A DNA stretch of 64,000 nucleotides, from NCBI GenBank assembly GCA_004123355.1, contig SCHM01000002.1:7351569-7415568 (forward strand), in the 5' to 3' direction. Positions 58,577 through 64,000 of the stretch are shown here, in pieces (position 1 is the first letter of the stretch; each line of letters starts with the position of its first letter). A model generated the notes under the pieces. The model did not search any database. It saw nothing but the letters and a program-made list of their open reading frames with translations, and was not told the origin of the DNA. The position numbers and the translations under genes are program-made. This DNA is from Amphirosellinia nigrospora (lineage: Eukaryota > Ascomycota > Sordariomycetes > Xylariales > Xylariaceae).

Positions 58577-61500
58577 ATGGACCATCTTAGGGTCGACCAG
58601 GGTGGCTTCCAGATTCAGGGTATGCATCCTCCTCCGTTGATAAACCAGCCGCCATCGATCTTCGGAGCCTACAGTCACGATGGTCTCCCCGTATTACCCC
58701 CGAGCTCGCGGCCCAGATGGGGTTCGACCCCTCAGCATTACTCGATGATGTGAACGAGGCAAAGAGGAGGAGGATTGCACGGGTGAGCCCTTGGCCTTGT
58801 CCTACCATCCCGCTGTAACGGATGCCGTTGAACACTCTTGGTTGCGCTTGGTAGCTAATAATACGGCGTTATAGGCGTGCGACATGTGTCGCAAGAAAAA
58901 GATCAAGTGTGACGGGAAGTTGCCTGCCTGCACTCATTGTATCAATTATAAGACGGACTGCGTCTTCACGCAGGTCGAGAAGAAGCGAAGTCCGCCGAAA
59001 GGGTATGATGCTACTCATTGCACCTAGCTTGTGTGTCGCCTCATATGGTCTCGTACTAATGCTGGTGACATAGTGCTAAATACATAGAGGGCCTTGAAAA
59101 TCGCCTTGGACGTATGGAGAGTCTTCTTAGGTTATCTGGTAGGTCGTTACTTTACCGCAACAATCCTACTCTTCCGGTCTTTACACTCGAAGCCTGAACT
59201 TAAGCTGAAGAACCTCAAGGCCTTTTAGGAGAAGATGACGAAGCGACAGATCTAGCGACCCTAGAAAAGCGCCTGGCAGAGAAGCGTCAGCAATCGAAAA
59301 ATGGGTCTCTTGCCTCGCAGGCATCTCAATCGAACCCGACCTCGCCATCACAAGCCACATCCGGCCCTGATGTTTAGATTCAGCCCCCCAGAGTACACTA
59401 ACATCGCCCGAGCCAACAAGGAGCGAGAGTTCAGGAGAGATCATTCCCCGCCACTAGATGGAAAAAGCGAGGAGGAAGTAGAGGCGTTATCTGAAATGAT
59501 GTGTTCGCTAGTGACGAACCCGCACGGCGAGACAGATATATAGGTAAGCTAAGGGAAGTAGCTATTTGATAGTGCCGCTAATTGACATGTCTTAGGATCG
59601 TCTTCCGGGTTTTCCATTTTCTCACCAAAAGGCATTCAGTGGGTGAACGAGAGGATAGGAGATACATCATTCCAAAAGATGATCTCGGTCTCACTCGATG
59701 ATCATAAATGGACTCAGTGGAAGACAGAGATCTTTTCCGACCTCTTCCACCGCCCTGTTTTCCGGCAATTGCCACCGAAGCCTGAAGCATTATCCCTGTT
59801 GAAGGACTATTTTGAGAACTTTAACTGCATCTTCCCGCTGTTTCACCAGCCCACTTTCATGCATCTGGTCGAAAGGCAATATTCGTCCAATCCATATGAA
59901 GGCTCCGGCTGGTGGGCAAGTCTGAACTGCGTGTTCGCCATTGCGCATCGCCTTCGGGTCATGAGCAACCTTGTGCCGCAGGAGGAGGATGAGAAGGCAT
60001 GGGCTTATATAAAGAATGCGATGGGGGTCTTCAGCGAGTTGGCCATGCGCAACACAGATCTCCTCAGCGTACAGGCATTACTTGGCATAGCGCTGTTTAT
60101 GCAAGGAACTCCCAACCCTCAACCATCCTTCATTCTTGTCGCAGCCGCTATACGGTCTTCACACAGCATTGGTCTTCACAAACGCGGCACCGGCTTCAAC
60201 TTGAATCCCATTGAGATCGAGCAGAGAAAGCGGGTATTTTGGATTGCGTACATGCTAGACAAGGACTTGTGTCTTCGGTCAGGTCGACCACCTGCGCAAG
60301 ACGACGACGACATGAACGTTGATCTCCCCGAGGCTGACCCCGCCGACCACATAGGTAATATTCCCTTGGCTAACGGCAAGGGTAAGATGAACCTTTTTCG
60401 CGTCATGTGCGAATTGGCAGTGATCGAAAGTAGAATTTACAAGAGGCTGTACTCGACAAAAGCAACAAAGTTGTCAGATGGCGAACTGTTGCAGACGATC
60501 GGAGAGCTCGACAAAGAACTCGAGGCCTGGAAAGACAGCATTGACATCGACTATCGCCCAGAGCACGAGATTAAGGCGTCTCATACACCATTGGTGCTGC
60601 ACATTGCTATGCTTCATTTCTCTTATTACAATGCCCTTACTACCATTCACCGTATGTCCATACATCATGGTCTCTGGACAAGCCGGTTAGCGAACTACGC
60701 TATCCAAGGCCTCAATGCCAGGCCCTTAAACCCAAGAGTGTTCTCTTCAGCGGCGCTCTGTGCATCCGCTGCAAGAGCCACTATTGCTTTGCTCAAGTAC
60801 ATTCCACAGGGCGATTTTTCATGTGTTTGGTACGTATACCCTTGTCTCTCGAGATTGGCCAGAGTGACTAATCAATACAGGATGGCTCTGTATTTCCCAG
60901 TTTCGGCATTAGTAACATTATTCGGGAACATCCTGCAGAACCCGAACGACCCCCGTGCACGCTCAGACACCCGATTAATGAACCTGGTGGTAACATTCCT
61001 ATCAACGCTGGGTCAAGAGGCGGAAACCGGAGGTGTCTATCGCATGCTCGGCGTTTGTGCTGAATTTGAACGTATTGCCAAAGTGGTTATAGAGAAGGCC
61101 GAAAAGGAAGCGGCCTCACGAAAGAAGCGGAAGCCAACCGAATTAAACAGGCCGTCAAAGGACAACGGCAATCATGGTTCAGCAACGTTGACACCCCATG
61201 CCTCGTCGTCTGCAGTAACGCCGACAGCGAATATGTACGGCAACAACGGTAACGGCAATCCAGGTGTGGCGCAGCTTTCACCGAAATTCAACGGTGAGCA
61301 AAACCGGCAAAACAACGCAAGTGCGGCTGGAACACCAAATAGCACTTCTCACGCGAACGGGATGGCCAATGGGTATAGCCCAATGAATACAGCAGCATCG
61401 TCGAACGGTTCGGCTCCGCGCGGGAGTGTGGACGGCTGGCCGTCAGAACAGTTTGATCCAACAGAGTTGGGGTTTGCTGAATTGACGGGCTTCGGACAGC

Positions 61501-61703
61501 CGATGGCGTCACCGTCGGCGATGCTGGGCTCCATGGGTATGAACGGGGTCGGACTAGGGCCAGCACAGGGGAATAACGGCGCGACTGGATACCAGCCGAC
61601 GCTACCCCAAGACATCTGGCAACTGCCTATGACGCTTGATTGGGATTGGGCCGAGTTTACAGGCGGGCCGTATCCTGGATTTGAGAACGGAAGCGCGGTC
61701 TAA
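58577..61703 (+). CDS. Zn2Cys6 fungal-specific transcription factor
   Basis: A nuclear DNA-binding regulator. Exons 58577-58782, 58875-59002, 59074-59137, from 59220 to about 59542, about 59595-60829 and 60881-61703. The N-terminus is [20 protein letters not shown] and [18 protein letters not shown]. The zinc cluster [20 protein letters not shown] continues [11 protein letters not shown], giving six Cys in CX2CX6CX5CX2CX6C spacing; then [20 protein letters not shown] forms the dimer coil. The long exon carries the fungal TF domain: FFQ-type [57 protein letters not shown] and [20 protein letters not shown]. The C-terminus is Asn/Gly/Ser-rich and ends with [17 protein letters not shown], an acidic/aromatic activation-like tail. 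Shifts near 58697-58701 and 59378. The 51-bp intron at 60830-60880 is in frame and can be read through. Target genes unknown. Confidence 0.93.
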
Positions 61704-63019
61704 AATTAAGGGTTGGATGGACGATGAAACGAGATCGCCAAAAGTGAATGGGATATAGGAGGATGGTGAATATACGGTGCAAGTAGAGGGGGAGAAGAGG
61801 CCGAGAGAAAAGGGGGGATATAACTCGACGCATAACAGCGAATTCTACTACGACGACACGGCCGAACATCAATCTCACGAAATTAGCAAGCATATGCCTT
61901 TGGATAACGACCTACACTACTACCTATGTTTTTTTTTCTAGTTGAAAGTTTGTCCTGGATACCTATTTACGCATTTTTTTTACTTTGAGGATGGGACGAC
62001 TAAGGGGAGTTTGGGTGTGCCTTTTATTATCTTCGTTTCAGCGCTGTTGATAAGGAAAGGGTCTGATATGGGTATTTGGTATGGGTGGAAATTATCTGGG
62101 GACCGAAAATCTCATTTCAATTTCATATGGTGTTTTATCATCATGGCGTGTAGATTATAACAAAGGCACCTCGAAGAAGGGATGTTGTCTATAGCAGGCT
62201 ATTCTTGATTGTAGTGTACAATGTTGATGAACATTTTTGAGGTTATAAGTTAGTTGTTATATCTCGGTTGTGACTACGAAAGGTTTTGTGAGTTGAGTCT
62301 CTTATCAGTAGGTAAGGCGCTATCGTGGGAAGTTGATTAATCTAATGTGCTATCGAGGCTAAGAATATTTATCATATGATTACCTCTTACTTACTTATTT
62401 ACTATTGTAGTGATTAGCTACCTAAGTACCTGAGGTACTGTTGGTTGTACGTGCATAGAGGGGTTAAAAGCACCTTCGAGGCCGCTTCCAGTTGTCAGCA
62501 AGAAAAAAAAAACAGAATATTAAATATATTATAAAATGATGAATACATGCAAATTGTGAAACCTTGCATTTCCCATGTCCATTTAATTGTCTTGTCTACA
62601 TATACACGTGCCGAGCGGACCCGGTACGTCCGATGAGTCCGAAGCATGATGCGATGCCGTAAGTGAGCAGATGCCTTCGATTGATCTGCACTAAGCCTCT
62701 CTGGGACTAGCGACACCGAGGAAAGCTTTCTAATAATCACCACCTTCTTCCAACTGGCCGAGTCGTTGACCTAAATAACTGAGGCGAAATATTTAGTAGC
62801 CGGTTCAGCTCAAATCAATTAGGATTTTCGGTTAGCAGGTTCTTTGCTTCTAGAAGCGGAACGGAACGGAACAGAGCATAACGAACGGTCCGATAGTCAG
62901 CTGGCTATTGATTGTTGCGCACATGAGATAGCACACCCGCCGACTCGCACTCGCACTCGACCTCGACCTCGACCTCTCAACCTGCTCCGGCTCGGTCGGC
63001 GAGCCCAGCCCAGCCCAGC
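61704..63019. promoter_or_regulatory. Intergenic before the m-AAA protease gene
   Basis: The 3' flank of the transcription factor gene and the promoter of the protease gene. Short CTCGAC-type repeats occur at 62950-62985 and CCCAG repeats at 63003-63018, just before the start codon. Confidence 0.5.
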
Positions 63020-64000
63020 ATGTCAAGCATCGTACGGCGGTCGGCTGGCTTCGTGCGGGTCGCCAGCCACTCCCTCATTATAGCATCGCGTACGAGCCTA
63101 CAAACACCTCGCCTCCTACGCACCACCCCCGCCGCATGGTCCGCACAGCCGAAATGCTACTCGACCTCCAAGAAGCCGCCCAGCCCGGATCCTACCCCTA
63201 AAGGCGATGACGGTGACAAGAAAGATCCTTCCAGCAAGCCACGGGTCCAGAGCACTGGCTCGCCAGGGCCCGCCGAAGCAGAGACGCACAAATCTTCTAC
63301 ACAGGGCGACGATGGCAGGCTTCCGCTGCCTGAGGGATGGGTCCACCTGTCTGACGAGCAGATGCGAGACGTCGCAAAGTTTTTCGCCTCTGAATCCGTC
63401 TGGTTGGCTGAGAAACAAAGGCCGTTGCTTCAGTCCATTCGGCGAACTGGGGTGCCGGTGGCCCTGTTGGAATTAACGCAAAAGTGGCGGGCCGGGACTT
63501 TCGGCATCACAGACGTTCCAAAACTCTTAAAAGCCTTCAATGATCTGACCTGGCATACGACGGCCATGCTTGAGGACCAAAACTCCGACCAACCGCCTTC
63601 GTCTCAACCATCTCAAAGCTACCAAGAGTCATCGTCCCAATCTTCCAACAAAAAGACTGAGGACAAAAAGAGCGATGAGAGCGAACAACCACAGGCCGAC
63701 AGCCAGAAACCTAAGTTTGAAGAGACGGGCTTCAAGTCAAATCCCCAGCCAGATCCAAATAATGGGAACAACCCGTTTAAGAGCAGCGACTGGCTGACCA
63801 CTGTTATTGCCACGGGTGTGGCTTATTATCTTTACAGCTCCATGTCAGGGGAGACTAGCAAAGAAATCACCTGGCAAGAGCTGAAGAAGAACTTCCTTGA
63901 TAAAGGCCTTGTCGAAAAGATGGTTGTTGTCGGCCATAAAGTGGTCGTGGAACTCAACAGAGAGGCCACCCAGTCTATGTATCCCGACTCCATTGCTATA
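63020..64000 (+). CDS. Mitochondrial m-AAA protease subunit, Afg3/Yta12 type (3' partial)
   Basis: An inner-membrane ATP-dependent metalloprotease that removes unassembled proteins and matures MrpL32. The frame is open from MSSIVRRSAGFVRVASHSLI to the window edge (327 codons, no intron, no frameshift). The first ~50 residues are rich in Arg and Ser with no acids, as in a matrix targeting peptide. A Lys/Asp/Ser linker and DGRLPLPEGWVHLSDEQM, typical of Yta12-like N-terminal extensions, follow. SDWLTTVIATGVAYYLYSSM is TM1, then EITWQELKKNFLDKGLVEKM and VVVELNREATQSMYP form the FtsH extracellular (intermembrane) domain. The AAA and M41 domains must lie beyond the window. Between the two paralogues, Yta12 seems likelier, but I cannot settle it. 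Confidence 0.9.
   Translation, partial: MSSIVRRSAGFVRVASHSLIIASRTSLQTPRLLRTTPAAWSAQPKCYSTSKKPPSPDPTPKGDDGDKKDPSSKPRVQSTGSPGPAEAETHKSSTQGDDGRLPLPEGWVHLSDEQMRDVAKFFASESVWLAEKQRPLLQSIRRTGVPVALLELTQKWRAGTFGITDVPKLLKAFNDLTWHTTAMLEDQNSDQPPSSQPSQSYQESSSQSSNKKTEDKKSDESEQPQADSQKPKFEETGFKSNPQPDPNNGNNPFKSSDWLTTVIATGVAYYLYSSMSGETSKEITWQELKKNFLDKGLVEKMVVVGHKVVVELNREATQSMYPDSIAI

Noticed and set aside
62620-62680. Hammerhead-like string CGATGAGTCCGAAGC
   Set aside because: The CUGAUGA and GAAA core elements are not both present and no stem I/III pairing could be drawn.

Overview
The window is nuclear DNA from a filamentous ascomycete (Pezizomycotina, most likely a sordariomycete). Genes are short and closely packed. 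Introns are mostly 50-110 bp with fungal signals (GTAAGT/GTGAGT donors, CTAAC/CTAAT branch sites, CAG/TAG acceptors). The recognisable proteins are fungal families: a Zn2Cys6 regulator with a fungal-specific TF domain, a GH28 pectinase, yeast-type HIS3, PGA2 and LOC1, and several fungus-only membrane proteins. No prokaryotic, viral or organellar segment was recognised.

Layout. 1-15.5 kb is conserved housekeeping DNA: a partial PH-like protein (+), a multi-exon membrane protein (-), UTP13 (+), COQ8 (+), RRP36 (-), a NIF/FCP-like HAD protein (+) and a citrate-type mitochondrial carrier (+). 15.5-29.4 kb is accessory and gene-poor: a truncated FAD-linked oxidase, a 64-aa membrane-anchored ORF, a DJ-1/PfpI protein (-), an SDR epimerase (-), then about 6.3 kb with no gene I can support. 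29.4-46.5 kb holds NAD-malic enzyme (+), a secreted GH28 (+), a long fungal-specific CxxC protein (-), an APC amino-acid permease (-), the divergent pair PGA2 (-)/MHF1 (+) and a MARVEL-type membrane protein (+). 46.9-64 kb holds HIS3 (-), an AhpD/CMD-like protein (-), LOC1 (+), a polyQ/His-Asn-rich single-pass membrane protein (+), a Zn2Cys6 transcription factor (+) and the start of an m-AAA protease gene (+) that runs off the edge.

How the genes relate. There is no operon-like logic. UTP13, RRP36 and LOC1 act in ribosome biogenesis; COQ8, the carrier, and the m-AAA protease are mitochondrial; malic enzyme links to the same carbon metabolism. GH28 and the permease are nutrient-acquisition genes.

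The strongest sequence-level signal is technical. Almost every conserved gene is broken by one-base frameshifts, most of them one base short in a G, C or T run. Essential genes such as UTP13 carry several. I read these as uncorrected long-read assembly errors, not decay, and give gene spans across the shifts. The truncated FAD oxidase is the one gene that looks truly broken. I did not find a convincing undescribed system; the best novelty candidates are two fungal-only protein families and the unexplained 23-29 kb segment.
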